This document shows positions 6,948 through 14,559 of a stretch of DNA of 35,994 nt, piece after piece. Position 1 is the stretch's first letter, and each line of letters starts with the position of its first letter. This DNA is from CAYFMH01 sp964344775 (GTDB lineage Bacteria > Patescibacteriota > Gracilibacteria > UBA4473): positions 1-35,994 of the forward strand of contig CAYFOO010000008.1 in the NCBI GenBank assembly GCA_964344775.1, read 5' to 3'. Under the pieces are notes generated by a model. The model ran no database searches. It had not been told where the DNA came from and was given only the letters and a program-made list of their open reading frames with translations. The position numbers and the translations under genes were made by a program.

Positions 6948-7703
6948 TTATTGCTTAAGGTCTCCCACAAGAATTAGTCGATTTTTATTCGTCCCCACTG
7001 GAGTACAAGTCATCAAGGTTATGATAGAAGCATCTGTTGGCTGATTGAGTACAGAAATCTCTGTCGGTGGTACCACTTTTTTTGTGTGCATTTGATATTC
7101 ATACTTCTGTCCCTCCCAATAAACCTCAACCACATCCCCTTCTTGCACTTCGTGAAGTAGAGCAAAAACATCTTTGAATCGACCTGGATCCCATTTGTAG
7201 TAGGAAGAATGTCCCGTCACAAAAAAGTTTCCAAAAGACCCCGGTGAATGAGAAACCGGATGCACTACTACTCCATCTCGAAGCCCTCCCTGAATATTTG
7301 TCTCCAATTGATTCCAATTTCTGTGTGAAGGAACGTCAACGAGCGGAACATTTTTCCCTATCCGAGGAAGTACAAGTCGGTTATCTGAAGGATAAACCTC
7401 CATATCTGCAAAAAGATCTTTGGCTTGATTTTTTGGTTTAAGACTTTTGTTTCGAAATTTTGTCCTTTTTCTTTTTACTTTTTTCAGTTCCACCTCTGTT
7501 TTTTGAACCTTTTTTTCCATATCAAAAGTATCGATCACCGAAGCCTTGAGGTTATCTACTTTATATTTGGTAATCTGTGCAAAAGCATCGTAATTGAGAA
7601 AAAGATGTGCCCCGCCCCAGATCCCTACTACCGTGAGACAAAAAATCAGGATTTCTTTCCAGAGCGGACGTTGTGGTTTGAGCTGAAAGTCAAAGTTAGA
7701 CAT
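6948..7703 (-). CDS. Sortase family transpeptidase
   Basis: A 251-residue membrane-anchored sortase. A cytoplasmic N terminus and one transmembrane helix (about 17-35) are followed by a long charged linker and the sortase beta-barrel. The catalytic triad is visible: His165 (VTGHSSYY), Cys233 (TLMTCTPVG) and Arg242 (KNRLILVG). The TLxTC and downstream NRL pattern suit class D/E-like sortases. Sortases cleave a C-terminal sorting signal and join the protein to the cell wall or to a pilin. No LPxTG-like substrate is seen in this window, so substrates must lie elsewhere. It has its own strong promoter at 7730-7758. Confidence 0.93.
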   Translation of the reverse strand: MSNFDFQLKPQRPLWKEILIFCLTVVGIWGGAHLFLNYDAFAQITKYKVDNLKASVIDTFDMEKKVQKTEVELKKVKRKRTKFRNKSLKPKNQAKDLFADMEVYPSDNRLVLPRIGKNVPLVDVPSHRNWNQLETNIQGGLRDGVVVHPVSHSPGSFGNFFVTGHSSYYKWDPGRFKDVFALLHEVQEGDVVEVYWEGQKYEYQMHTKKVVPPTEISVLNQPTDASIITLMTCTPVGTNKNRLILVGDLKQ

Positions 7704-7729
7704 GATTAATTTTTTTAAAAAATCGGGGA

Positions 7730-7758
7730 ATTATAGCGGAAAACTCCTCAAAAATCAA
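7730..7758 (-). promoter_or_regulatory. Sortase promoter
   Basis: Minus strand TTGATT (7753-7758), 17 bp, TATAAT (7730-7735). A near-consensus sigma70-type promoter with a leader of about 20 nt. Confidence 0.75.
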
Positions 7759-7761
7759 GAG

Positions 7762-7866
7762 AAAATGGCAAGATTACAAGAAAACGAGCAAACAAGATGA
7801 CAAGATCAAATATTACGTCTATATTTAACTCACTCGTAATCTCGTAAACTTGTTATCTCGTCATCT
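7762..7866. repeat. Word repeats CAAGATTACAAG / CTCGTAATCTCG forming an imperfect hairpin
   Basis: Left part (7766-7808) has CAAGATTACAAG and ACAAGATGACAAGATC; the right part (7828-7866) has ACTCGTAATCTCGTAAACTTG and TTATCTCGTCATCTG, which are its complements in mixed register. Related words recur at 12050-12085 and 15684-15720. Confidence 0.6.
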
Positions 7867-7875
7867 GTTTAAAAA

Positions 7876-8763
7876 ATGAAAATTTTCTTCTTCGGAACGC
7901 CCGAAATCGCCATCCCCACGCTGGAAAAGCTGGCTAAAAATCCAAACATGGAAATAGTTGGTGTAGGGATTTTTCCCGATCGAAAAGTGGGACGAAAACA
8001 GATTCTCACCCCCTGTCCGGTAAAAATAGCGGCTCAAAATCTAAAATTACCGATTTTTGAGATCAAAAACAAAGTTGATCTCCTGAAGATTTTCCAAACT
8101 CAAACTTTTGATCTCGGACTCGTTATTGCCTTCGGAATGATTTTTCCGGAAGAAGTGCTCAATATCCCAAAATTTGGGGTGATAAACATCCACTTTTCTC
8201 TGCTCCCAAAATATCGAGGGGCCAGTCCTGTCCAATCGGCAATTCTGAATGGTGATCAGGCTTCTGGAATCACGTTTCAAAAAATGGTTAGAAAACTTGA
8301 TGCTGGCGATATTTTGTACCAAAAAGAATTTGATATTGCAGGTAAAAAAACTTCGGAAGTTTTTACTGATTTTGCAGAAAAATCAGCTGAAATGTGTGCT
8401 GAATTCCTCACAAAATACGAAACAGGAGAAATTGAACCAATATCTCAAAATGAAGCTGATGCCACCTTCTGCGGAAAATTTGAAAAAGCGGATGGAGAAG
8501 TATTCCCACAGAAAGAAACAGCCGAACAAATCTACCAAAAATATCTTGCTTTTGATCTTTTCCCAGGGGTCTTCGTGAAGACAAAAAAAGGCAACGTAAA
8601 ACTAACCAAAATCAGCCTCTCTCCTTCAGAAAGCTCCATCTCACTCGATTGTGCTCAAAATACCAAAATCCATCTCCTCCAAGCCCAAATACCCGGAAAA
8701 AGTGCCATGCCCATCGGAGAAATTTTGAAGGGAAATCTAGAATTATTTAACAATTTGCTGTAA
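7876..8763 (+). CDS. fmt: Methionyl-tRNA formyltransferase
   Basis: Transfers a formyl group from 10-formyl-tetrahydrofolate to initiator Met-tRNA. The 295-residue protein has the N-terminal formyltransferase fold (MKIFFFGTPEIAIPTLEKL, then the catalytic NIHFSLLPKYRGASPVQSAI segment with Asn/His at the active site near residue 104) and a C-terminal OB-like domain from about residue 200. Length is a little under the usual 310. It stands alone here without def. The leader is TTTAAAAA before the ATG, with no Shine-Dalgarno. The folB gene at 17.3 kb is the only other folate-linked gene in the window. Confidence 0.95.
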   Translation: MKIFFFGTPEIAIPTLEKLAKNPNMEIVGVGIFPDRKVGRKQILTPCPVKIAAQNLKLPIFEIKNKVDLLKIFQTQTFDLGLVIAFGMIFPEEVLNIPKFGVINIHFSLLPKYRGASPVQSAILNGDQASGITFQKMVRKLDAGDILYQKEFDIAGKKTSEVFTDFAEKSAEMCAEFLTKYETGEIEPISQNEADATFCGKFEKADGEVFPQKETAEQIYQKYLAFDLFPGVFVKTKKGNVKLTKISLSPSESSISLDCAQNTKIHLLQAQIPGKSAMPIGEILKGNLELFNNLL

Positions 8764-8913
8764 ATATTGCACAAGAAAAAAGCTCTTTGTGTATCTTTTT
8801 TCAATTTTTATTAGTTTATTGTCCCATCACACCAGTCATGGCTCTATCGAAGAGGATAACCATAAGTCTTGAACAGTATATAAATACAAATCTGAGGAAC
8901 AACTGTTATAATT
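8764..8913. other. Intergenic gap after fmt
   Basis: About 150 bp between convergent genes. I see no convincing terminator, ORF or RNA gene in it. Confidence 0.4.
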
Positions 8914-10329
8914 CTAACTACTTTTTTCTTCTAATTTTTCAGCTATTGCTATCGGTTTTTCTTGGTTTTTTCTGATGATTTCTTTGACGGATCGTTCATT
9001 AAATATTGTTACTAATGTTTCTAGCCAACTACCATCGCTCCTGACTGATATTCTAGCTCCAAACGGCTTTTCATCTTTGAGTAATGTCAGAACTTTCCCA
9101 TCAAATTTCAGAGAAAAACCTGCTTCATCAGCATCACAAATAATTTTTTGTGTTTCAGAATTCATTTTTGTTTTTAACAAAGAATGGATTTCTTTTTCAT
9201 TACCTTCTACATTGATCAAATCACAAAGAATTAATTCCGGATCAGGAACTTTTTCCGCTTCAGATTCAATTTTTATTGGTAGTTTTATAGCTATTTCACC
9301 TTTTTCTCTGATGGTAACAGTATTGTCCTCAAAATCTATGATATATCTGCTCAAAAAATCTGGGTCGGAGCTATTTCTGATAACAGCCTTTCCTTCTCCA
9401 TTTTTGTCCATCATGACATGGAAAGTAGTTTTATCATCCTGTTCAAACCATCCACCCTCTACCCCCAAGTGAATGAGACGCCCTCCAATTTCTATACTCG
9501 TTATTTTTTTTCCTGTTTCATTTTTTAAGGTGATGTCATAGGTTTCTCCTCCTTCTTCAGTAGAACCAGACAGGATAAATTTATTGCCTTTTTTCTTATC
9601 ATTAAGTGCAGACAAAATATTACTTACTGATTCTTTTGGTTTTTTTATAGAAATAGGTCTTTTTTGCAGGGTTTCTTCCATCACAGAGATAATTTCTGCG
9701 GGTTCTTCTGGGAGAGGTGGTGGAGGGGGAGGAATTGAAGCAAATAGATCCTCTTTTGCTTCTGTTTTTTTAGAGGGGGCTTTTTTAGGAGGGTCAGAAA
9801 TAGGAATTTCTTGTGGGGCAGAAGGTGTTGGTGGTTTTGATTCTGAAGAGAGGATTGTGTGTGTAACTTTTTCTGTCGGTATTTCTCGTAGTTTTTTGAG
9901 TAATTTTCCCATTGTTTTTGGTCCGGGATGGCCATTTCCTCCATTGAGATGTTCTTTTTGGAATTTTTTTAGTGCTCCTTGAGTTAATTTCCCCCAGCCT
10001 CCGTCTATTTTTCCAGGATTATATCCCAAAAAATGCAATCCTGCTTGAAGTGCAAAAACATATTTTGGAGAGTCAGTAGGTTTGTCTTTTCCCCAAGCCG
10101 TATTTTCTACTTGTTTCAAAATATTGATAATATCTCCCAAAGTTATTTCTTTGAGATTTTTGACCTCAATTTCTTCTTGCAGTTGTTTTAGGCTTTTTGC
10201 AACCCAACTTTTCTTTTCCAATTCTTCCAATTGGTCAATCCTAGAGGAAAAACTTTCAGCATCTAACGTTTTTGTTCGAAACAAAAATCGATTTTTTGTA
10301 CTTGAAAACGAATGATAGAAGTTTTTCAT
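8914..10329 (-). CDS. Peptidoglycan-binding-domain protein with proline-rich linker
   Basis: A 471-residue protein. A charged helical N-terminal region (about 20-80) precedes a PG_binding_1-type domain at about 88-150 (LQAGLHFLGYNPGKIDGGWG, then LTQGALKKFQKEH and GPKTMGKLLKKL). A proline-rich linker (about 165-225, including IPPPPPPLPEE) leads to a beta-rich C-terminal region I do not recognise, around YDITLKNETGKKITSIEIGG and RYIIDFEDNTVTI. No signal peptide or transmembrane helix is seen, so how it reaches the wall is unclear, unless it binds cytoplasmic partners. It has its own promoter at 10347-10375 and follows the FtsB-like gene, which hints at an envelope or division role (inference). 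Confidence 0.7.
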   Translation of the reverse strand: MKNFYHSFSSTKNRFLFRTKTLDAESFSSRIDQLEELEKKSWVAKSLKQLQEEIEVKNLKEITLGDIINILKQVENTAWGKDKPTDSPKYVFALQAGLHFLGYNPGKIDGGWGKLTQGALKKFQKEHLNGGNGHPGPKTMGKLLKKLREIPTEKVTHTILSSESKPPTPSAPQEIPISDPPKKAPSKKTEAKEDLFASIPPPPPPLPEEPAEIISVMEETLQKRPISIKKPKESVSNILSALNDKKKGNKFILSGSTEEGGETYDITLKNETGKKITSIEIGGRLIHLGVEGGWFEQDDKTTFHVMMDKNGEGKAVIRNSSDPDFLSRYIIDFEDNTVTIREKGEIAIKLPIKIESEAEKVPDPELILCDLINVEGNEKEIHSLLKTKMNSETQKIICDADEAGFSLKFDGKVLTLLKDEKPFGARISVRSDGSWLETLVTIFNERSVKEIIRKNQEKPIAIAEKLEEKSS

Positions 10330-10346
10330 TCTTTAATAATCCACTC

Positions 10347-10375
10347 ATTATACAATAAAAATCATAAAAAAACAA
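10347..10375 (-). promoter_or_regulatory. Promoter of the PG-binding protein gene
   Basis: Minus strand TTGTTT (10370-10375), 17 bp, TATAAT (10347-10352); short leader of about 10-15 nt with no Shine-Dalgarno. Confidence 0.65.
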
Positions 10376-10412
10376 GTACATCTTTTAAAAACACGTTTAC
10401 ACGGGGACTGGC

Positions 10413-10820
10413 CTATCTATTCCCCAAAAAAATCCACTTCCATCTGTCAAAAATAGAAACAGATTCGAGCCAGTTGGTTTCTTTTTTTTCAGTCAAAGTC
10501 TTTGGTGTGGGAGTGGGCAGAATATCTAATTTTTCTTCGATAAAAATGAGTACTTTTTCGTCCGTTTGTTTTTTTCCCATTTGCATTTTGGCTTCTTTAT
10601 CAATTCTTTGTGGGGTTTTGAGATATTGGAGATAATCCTTTTTTTGATCTATTTTTTTTACGTTTTCTTCGTTTATTCTCTGGATTGCAGTCATTTCCAT
10701 CCTGATTTTTGAACTTTTGTGCCAAAAACTCGCCAAAGAATAGAGTAGCCAAAAAATGACCACAAAGACAAAAACTAGTAGAAATACGTTTTTCGTGGAG
10801 TAAACGTTGTCTTTTCGCAT
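10413..10820 (-). CDS. Septum formation initiator (FtsB/DivIC-like)
   Basis: A 135-residue bitopic membrane protein starting MRKDNVYSTKNVF. One transmembrane helix (about residues 11-30) is followed by a coiled coil (SSKIRMEMTAIQRINEENVK) and the LKTPQRIDKEAKMQMG segment, which resembles the typical FtsB/DivIC motif (xxPxYIExxAREKLGM). These proteins join FtsL and FtsQ in the divisome. A 5' extension of 34 codons is open but would run into the divergent pth gene, so the start at 10820 was chosen. It is 45 bp from the pth start, so the two share a very short divergent control region. Confidence 0.82.
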   Translation of the reverse strand: MRKDNVYSTKNVFLLVFVFVVIFWLLYSLASFWHKSSKIRMEMTAIQRINEENVKKIDQKKDYLQYLKTPQRIDKEAKMQMGKKQTDEKVLIFIEEKLDILPTPTPKTLTEKKETNWLESVSIFDRWKWIFLGNR

Positions 10821-10865
10821 CAGGGGGGATTGAAACAAATTTTTAAAAAAATTACAATCTTCATG

Positions 10866-11477
10866 ATGAAATGTATCGTTGGACTTGGGAATTTTCCAGA
10901 AAAATATGCATCCACAAGGCATAATTTTGGATTTTTGGCCGTAGAAAAATTAGCCCAAAAGTTTGATTTTCCTGCTTTTCGATTGGAAAAGAAGTTCTTT
11001 TCCCAGATTTCCGAGGGCGAAATAAGTGGAGAAAAAGTGATTCTCTGCAAACCAGAAACCTACATGAACTTGAGTGGGAAGGCTGTTTTGGCAATTTTGA
11101 ATTTCTATAAACTCAAACCGGCGGATATTTTTGTGTTTTGTGATGATTTGGATTTGGACTTTGGAAAAATTCGTTTCCGGGAAAAAGGAAGTGCTGGAGG
11201 ACACAATGGTCTCAAATCACTCATTTTTGTACTGGGGACACAAGAATTTTTACGCATAAAATTTGGGATTTCTAATCCAGATCGAGACAAGATTCCAACT
11301 GAAAAATTCGTGTTGATGAACTTTTCAAAAGAAGAACAGGCACGAGTTCCGGGGATTTTGGAAGAAGGAATTGAAAAATTCTTGCAGAATTTTTCAGAGA
11401 CGAGGGAAGAGGGAACAGGAAATAGCAAAAATGAATCGAATTTTGTATCGAAGATTAAAAACTTTTTTAAAAACTAA
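10866..11477 (+). CDS. pth: Peptidyl-tRNA hydrolase
   Basis: Releases tRNA from peptidyl-tRNAs that drop off the ribosome. Of 203 residues, the conserved blocks are CIVGLGNFPEKYASTRHNFGF (Asn and His of the active site), KPETYMNLSGKAV, CDDLDLDFGKIRFREKGSAGGHNGLKSL and RIKFGI. The starting ATG at 10866 gives the usual MKCIVGLGN beginning; an ATG immediately before is also possible. The C terminus has a lysine-rich tail. It leads a plus-strand run with the PRC-barrel gene (24 bp later) and the HIT gene. Confidence 0.96.
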   Translation: MKCIVGLGNFPEKYASTRHNFGFLAVEKLAQKFDFPAFRLEKKFFSQISEGEISGEKVILCKPETYMNLSGKAVLAILNFYKLKPADIFVFCDDLDLDFGKIRFREKGSAGGHNGLKSLIFVLGTQEFLRIKFGISNPDRDKIPTEKFVLMNFSKEEQARVPGILEEGIEKFLQNFSETREEGTGNSKNESNFVSKIKNFFKN

Positions 11478-11501
11478 GAACTAATCACTAAAAATTAATT
11501 C

Positions 11502-12038
11502 ATGCTTACCAGCTTTCAAACAGCCTACAAAACCATTGTTTTCACAAAAAATTCAGAACCCCGGTTCCCGGTGGCACGTTTTATTGATTTTGTGATCAAT
11601 CCTGATACAGGAATTTTTGAGGCCATCTGGGTGGAGTCTCCGGAGGGATTAAAAATCATTTTGCCGCAAGACATCGTACAATGGGACGAAAATGAAATTC
11701 TCATTACGGATGAGCAAGAGATTTTGGATTCAGATTCTTTGCCGCGGTTACGAAAAGTTCTGGACAAGGAAATCGCCATTCTGGGAGCAAAAGTTTTTGC
11801 TGGAAAAACACCTTTGGGGGAGGTAATTGATTTTGCTTTTGATACGATTTCTCCGCGGCTGCTGAGCATCACGGTAAAGTCCGGATTTTGGATTTTTGGA
11901 GAAAAAAGAGTAATCCGTCAGGATCAGATTTTGAAAATCACCAAAGAAGGAATTTTTGTGACAGAACCAAAGGTAAAAATCTCTAATAAAAAAGAAGAGG
12001 CAGTGAAAAAAGGGCAGATGGCGGACCTGGGAGACTAA
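11502..12038 (+). CDS. Protein with two PRC-barrel-like domains
   Basis: A 178-residue soluble protein with two beta-barrel repeats, about residues 12-75 (ARFIDFVINPDTGIFEAIWV) and about 90-155 (GKTPLGEVIDFAFDTISPRL, then VIRQDQILKITKEGIFV). The arrangement matches the PRC-barrel superfamily (RimM C-domain, photosynthetic reaction-centre H chain and stand-alone barrels). Stand-alone forms are often of unknown function and may bind proteins or RNA. It lies 24 bp behind pth and likely shares its transcript; an RNA or ribosome link is a guess. The lysine-rich tail (about 160-172) may be disordered. Confidence 0.82.
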   Translation: MLTSFQTAYKTIVFTKNSEPRFPVARFIDFVINPDTGIFEAIWVESPEGLKIILPQDIVQWDENEILITDEQEILDSDSLPRLRKVLDKEIAILGAKVFAGKTPLGEVIDFAFDTISPRLLSITVKSGFWIFGEKRVIRQDQILKITKEGIFVTEPKVKISNKKEEAVKKGQMADLGD

Positions 12039-12045
12039 ATTAAGT

Positions 12046-12136
12046 AAAGAGATTACGAGATCACGAGCCAACAAGTAAAAAACTTGATTCATCATTCAGA
12101 ATTCGTAATTCTTAATTTGTAATTTTTAATTTAATA
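12046..12136. repeat. Intergenic word repeats (GATTACGAGATCACGAG, AATTCTTAATTTGTAATT)
   Basis: Two word types fill the gap between the PRC-barrel and HIT genes. One is GAGATTACGAGATCACGAG with ACAAGTAAAAAACTTG, related to 7762-7866 and 15684-15720. The other is ATTCGTAATTCTTAATTTGTAATTTTT, related to the 6.6-kb inverted repeat. Confidence 0.6.
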
Positions 12137-12138
12137 AA

Positions 12139-12480
12139 ATGACTTTTCTCGATACTAATATTTTTGCAAAGATTGTGGCTGGGGAGATCCCGGCGGATGT
12201 GGTTTTTGAAAATGAACGGATCATGGCCTTCAAAGACATCAATCCAAAGGCTCAGGTGCACATCGTGATCATCCCCAAAGAAGAAATTAAAACCGCGAAA
12301 GAAGTGAATGCTGACAATTTTGCCCTTTTTGGGGAACTTTTTTTCGCCGCGAAGGAAATTGCGGAGAAACTCGATCTCACTGGGTATAAGTTGCACATGA
12401 ATGTAGATGAGGATGGGGGGCAGGTAGTGCCGCACGTGCATTTGCACCTGCTGAGTCCAGACTTCAAGACGGAATTATAA
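12139..12480 (+). CDS. HIT-family (histidine triad) nucleotide hydrolase
   Basis: A 113-residue protein of the HINT branch: TNIFAKIVAGEIPADVVFEN at the N terminus, KDINPKAQVHIVIIPKE in the middle, and the catalytic HVHLHLL motif at residues 99-105. HINT enzymes hydrolyse the phosphoramidate bond of nucleoside phosphoramidates and adenylated intermediates and act as dimers. It is the last gene of the pth-PRC-HIT run. The final residues KTEL are short, as is normal for the family. No Shine-Dalgarno is visible; the leader is TTTAATTTAATAAA. Confidence 0.95.
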   Translation: MTFLDTNIFAKIVAGEIPADVVFENERIMAFKDINPKAQVHIVIIPKEEIKTAKEVNADNFALFGELFFAAKEIAEKLDLTGYKLHMNVDEDGGQVVPHVHLHLLSPDFKTEL

Positions 12481-12485
12481 TTTGT

Positions 12486-12514
12486 TTGACTTTTTTTTGA
12501 ATGTAGATTAAATA
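12486..12514 (+). promoter_or_regulatory. Promoter of the GC-rich locus
   Basis: TTGACT (12486-12491), 17 bp, TAAATA (12509-12514), directly after the HIT stop. A transcript from here would run to the terminator at 13318-13338. Confidence 0.5.
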
Positions 12515-12684
12515 CACAAGTTCCTTTTCGAGGATGATTTTTTTATCACTCGGAAGGGCATGTGTTCTTTTATATCTTTCTTTAATTAATTTGAGGACAG
12601 CGATGATTTCTCTGAGGAGAGGGATTTTTGCTGTTCTCACGAGGGGGGCAGTTTTCCAAGGCAATCACAAGGGATTTGCTATCG

Positions 12685-13281
12685 ATGAAAGTCAACGCCA
12701 TTACCACTATCACCGGCGGAAACGTTGGTTCGTCCCATCTTTCCACTTCGCCTGTTCAGGGCTTTCTGGGGGATGGAAAAGGTGCATCCGACGTGAACGG
12801 GAAGAAGGTTGACGGAAAGGTTATTCCGCTCTGTCGTCCGGTTGATTCACCGTCCCTTTTTTTCCACGGAGAAAAAGGAACATCGTCCCTTGCTGACAAC
12901 GAAAACGGGGGTGAGGTCGAAAGAAAGCAACGAAAGACCCTTGAAACGGAAGGTTGCACTCGCCGTGGGAATCGTGCTCCTTCTGGTTGGAAGTCTCTCC
13001 GAGGAGAGGGAGGGAGGCCTCGCAAGAAACTGAAGGCCAGGGATGTCTCTCTTGAAGAAGAACCGCTTCCGCCTGACCTGTTTCTCCAATGGCGAATGGA
13101 AGACTCCCCTTGGGATCAGGCAGAAATACAGAGGGGGGTTGACGCCGGTTGGAGAGCTCATGAAAGGGAACAGGAAGAGGAGAGGGTTCGAGATCTGGAA
13201 ATGAGGTGTGCAGAAATGGAAGCCTCTCATCAAGATCGTTCGGCAGAGGCCTTTAAAGATCAATATCTAAGCGGGTGTTGA
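12685..13281 (+). CDS. Doubtful ORF in GC-rich transcript, 198 residues
   Basis: Unrecognised. The longest frame starts MKVNAITTITGGNVGSSHL and ends with a charged, probably helical stretch (REQEEERVRDLEMRCAEMEA). Base composition is clearly GC-richer than flanking genes. Other frames compete: one from 12603 preceded by TTGAGGACAGCG, one ending at 13033 with a hydrophobic helix (KRKVALAVGIVLLLVGSL), and one of about 53 codons from 13042. The unit has a promoter (12486-12514) and terminator, so a transcript is likely; which frame, if any, is translated is open. It might be an acquired gene with frameshifts or a structured RNA. Confidence 0.3.
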   Translation: MKVNAITTITGGNVGSSHLSTSPVQGFLGDGKGASDVNGKKVDGKVIPLCRPVDSPSLFFHGEKGTSSLADNENGGEVERKQRKTLETEGCTRRGNRAPSGWKSLRGEGGRPRKKLKARDVSLEEEPLPPDLFLQWRMEDSPWDQAEIQRGVDAGWRAHEREQEEERVRDLEMRCAEMEASHQDRSAEAFKDQYLSGC

Positions 13282-13317
13282 AGACATCCTGAGAAGGAGG
13301 AAAAGAACGCAAGGGGA

Positions 13318-13338
13318 GGCGGTGCTGTGGGCACCGCC
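13318..13338 (+). terminator. Factor-independent terminator of GC-rich locus
   Basis: GGCGGTGC and GCACCGCC form a perfect 8-bp stem with a TGTGG loop, followed about 12 nt later by TATTTTTTT. Confidence 0.8.
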
Positions 13339-13420
13339 GACTCTTCCTTATTTTTTTGTAATAAAAAAACGAGACTGAAGTTGATCTTGGTTTTTAAGGT
13401 GTAAAAGAGGAGAGTGTTTG

Positions 13421-13461
13421 TCACCCTCACCTCAATCCTCTCCCCTCAAGAGAGAGGAGGT
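13421..13461. repeat. Palindromic unit, CTCTCCCCT..AGAGAGGAG type
   Basis: CCTCTCCCCTCAAGAGAGAGGAGG, quoted in parts as CCTCTCCCCT and AGAGAGGAGG, forms a near-perfect palindrome just downstream of the peroxiredoxin stop. It belongs to the same dispersed family as 17722-17739, 23461-23479, 26901-26920 and 27331-27350. Confidence 0.65.
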
Positions 13462-13472
13462 TTATTTTAGGT

Positions 13473-14018
13473 TTATGCTTTTCCGAGGGTTTTTTCGCCT
13501 TGGTTCCAGTTGACCGGACAGAGATCGCCGGTCTGGAAGGCTTTCACGGTTCGGAGGAGTTCCTCGATGTTTCGCCCGACGGGGAGATCGTTGATGGTCA
13601 TAGATTTGAGGATACCATCTGGGTCGATGATGAAGGCCCCTCGGAGGCTCATTCCGTCATCGTGAAGGATCCCGTAGTCGAAGGAGATTTCTTTTGTCAG
13701 ATCAGAGATGATCGGGAAGTCGAGTTTGGCGATTCGGTCATCTGCGTCAGCCCAGCCTTTGTGTGAGAAAACGGAGTCGATCGAAGCACCGATGATCTGA
13801 CAGTTGGCTTTATCAAATTCATCTTTCATTTCCCCAAGTTCGATGAGCTCTGTCGGACAGACAAAGGTGAAATCAAGGGGATAAAAGAAAAGGAGGACCC
13901 ATTTCCCTCGGAAATCTGCGAGAGAGACTTTTCCATCGATGTTGCCCTTGTGATAAGCCGGAGCAGTGAACTCTGGAGCTGGTTTGCCGATAGCGAGATA
14001 ATCAATTTCTTCAGACAT
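13473..14018 (-). CDS. Typical 2-Cys peroxiredoxin (AhpC/Prx1 type)
   Basis: Reduces hydrogen peroxide and organic peroxides using thioredoxin-like donors. The 181-residue protein has the peroxidatic Cys54 in FTFVCPTEL and the resolving Cys167 in GDLCPVNW, as in typical 2-Cys enzymes. GASIDSVFSHKGWA and RGAFIIDPDG also fit. Codons are GC-richer than in most neighbours. No reductase (AhpF, thioredoxin) is in the window. Upstream on the same strand lies a structured RNA with promoter and terminator (14179-14400) that may be its regulated leader; between that and the start codon there are a single REP-like unit and no Shine-Dalgarno. Confidence 0.96.
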   Translation of the reverse strand: MSEEIDYLAIGKPAPEFTAPAYHKGNIDGKVSLADFRGKWVLLFFYPLDFTFVCPTELIELGEMKDEFDKANCQIIGASIDSVFSHKGWADADDRIAKLDFPIISDLTKEISFDYGILHDDGMSLRGAFIIDPDGILKSMTINDLPVGRNIEELLRTVKAFQTGDLCPVNWNQGEKTLGKA

Positions 14019-14064
14019 GGTGGTTTTGGGTTAAGAAGTAATTTAGTTTTTAGAACTTAGAGCT

Positions 14065-14090
14065 TCCTACTTCGCTAAAGCTTCGCAGGA
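14065..14090. repeat. Single REP-like unit
   Basis: TCCTACTTCGCTAAAGCTTC followed by GCAGGA, a variant of the TCCGCC-GAAGCTTTAGCGAAG-GGCGGA-like units at 15979-16049 and 26869-26890. It sits in the peroxiredoxin leader. Confidence 0.6.
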
Positions 14091-14178
14091 CAGGTAGAAT
14101 TTAGAAAATCGAACTAAGAACAAAAACGAGAGGTAATTTTTAGGGGAATTGTTTGGAAAAGTAAAGTAAATTTTACAT

Positions 14179-14400
14179 AAAAAAGAGGCCCCACGATGCC
14201 TCTGGGCCTCGGGGAATGGGGGGGCAAACCCGAGGAAGGCAAAGTGGGGCCATGGGGTGCAAGCACCCCAAGGGGGGAGGGTGGATCGGATGGTTCCCAA
14301 AAGGCTTTAAAATTGAATCTTAGAGCTTCATGGGAACCATCGACTACCTCACAAGTCCTAAAAAAGAACAATTATTTCCCAGTAATAATTTTTGGAAAAC
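14179..14400 (-). ncRNA. Structured RNA with terminator, upstream of peroxiredoxin (attenuator or sRNA)
   Basis: Minus-strand transcript predicted from the promoter at 14407-14434 to a U-run at 14179-14184. Hairpins in RNA order: an 11-bp stem GATGGTTCCCA/TGGGAACCATC (14331-14341 with 14289-14299), GGGGTGC/GCACCCC (14254-14269), CCTCGGG/CCCGAGG (14229-14235 with 14207-14213), and the long-range GGCCCCAC/GTGGGGCC (14244-14251 with 14188-14195). The last two compete with a terminator stem GAGGCCC/GGGCCTC (14204-14210 with 14185-14191). Competing folds just before a U-run suit a transcription attenuator or riboswitch. No sensible ORF is seen. It matches no RNA family I know. Confidence 0.65.
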
Positions 14401-14406
14401 AATATA

Positions 14407-14434
14407 TTTATATTTATTTTTAAATTTTTGTCAA
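14407..14434 (-). promoter_or_regulatory. Promoter of the structured RNA
   Basis: Minus strand TTGACA (14429-14434), 16 bp, TATAAA (14407-14412); near-consensus, with start expected near 14400. Confidence 0.8.
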
Positions 14435-14483
14435 GCCTTTTTTCAAAAAAAAATGAAAAAACCTGAATATTTAGCTAAAAAAA

Positions 14484-14502
14484 GACGCCCACGGAGGGCG
14501 TC
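14484..14502 (-). terminator. Terminator of the 74-residue ORF unit
   Basis: Minus strand GACGCCC, loop TCCGT, GGGCGTC, then seven T. Perfect 7-bp GC stem. Confidence 0.9.
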
Positions 14503-14559
14503 GAGTTCACTCTTGAGGAATAGTGTTTTTATCGTTGCTCGGGGTGCGGACGGAAGGAA

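Noticed and set aside
9584..9982. Plus-strand glycine-rich ORF opposite the PG-binding protein
   Set aside because: It mirrors the proline-rich linker of the minus-strand gene (CCx codons read as GGx) and is a shadow.
12464..12664. Minus-strand ORF of 66 codons overlapping the HIT gene end
   Set aside because: It overlaps the HIT coding end and the promoter of the GC-rich unit, has no recognisable domain and no start signals.
14179..14400. 6S RNA, SRP RNA, tmRNA or RNase P RNA
   Set aside because: None of the hallmark motifs checked (SRP GGAAGGAAGCAG-type loop, RNase P GAGGAAAGTCC, tRNA-like end of tmRNA) is present; the long hairpin of 6S RNA with a central bubble does not fit.
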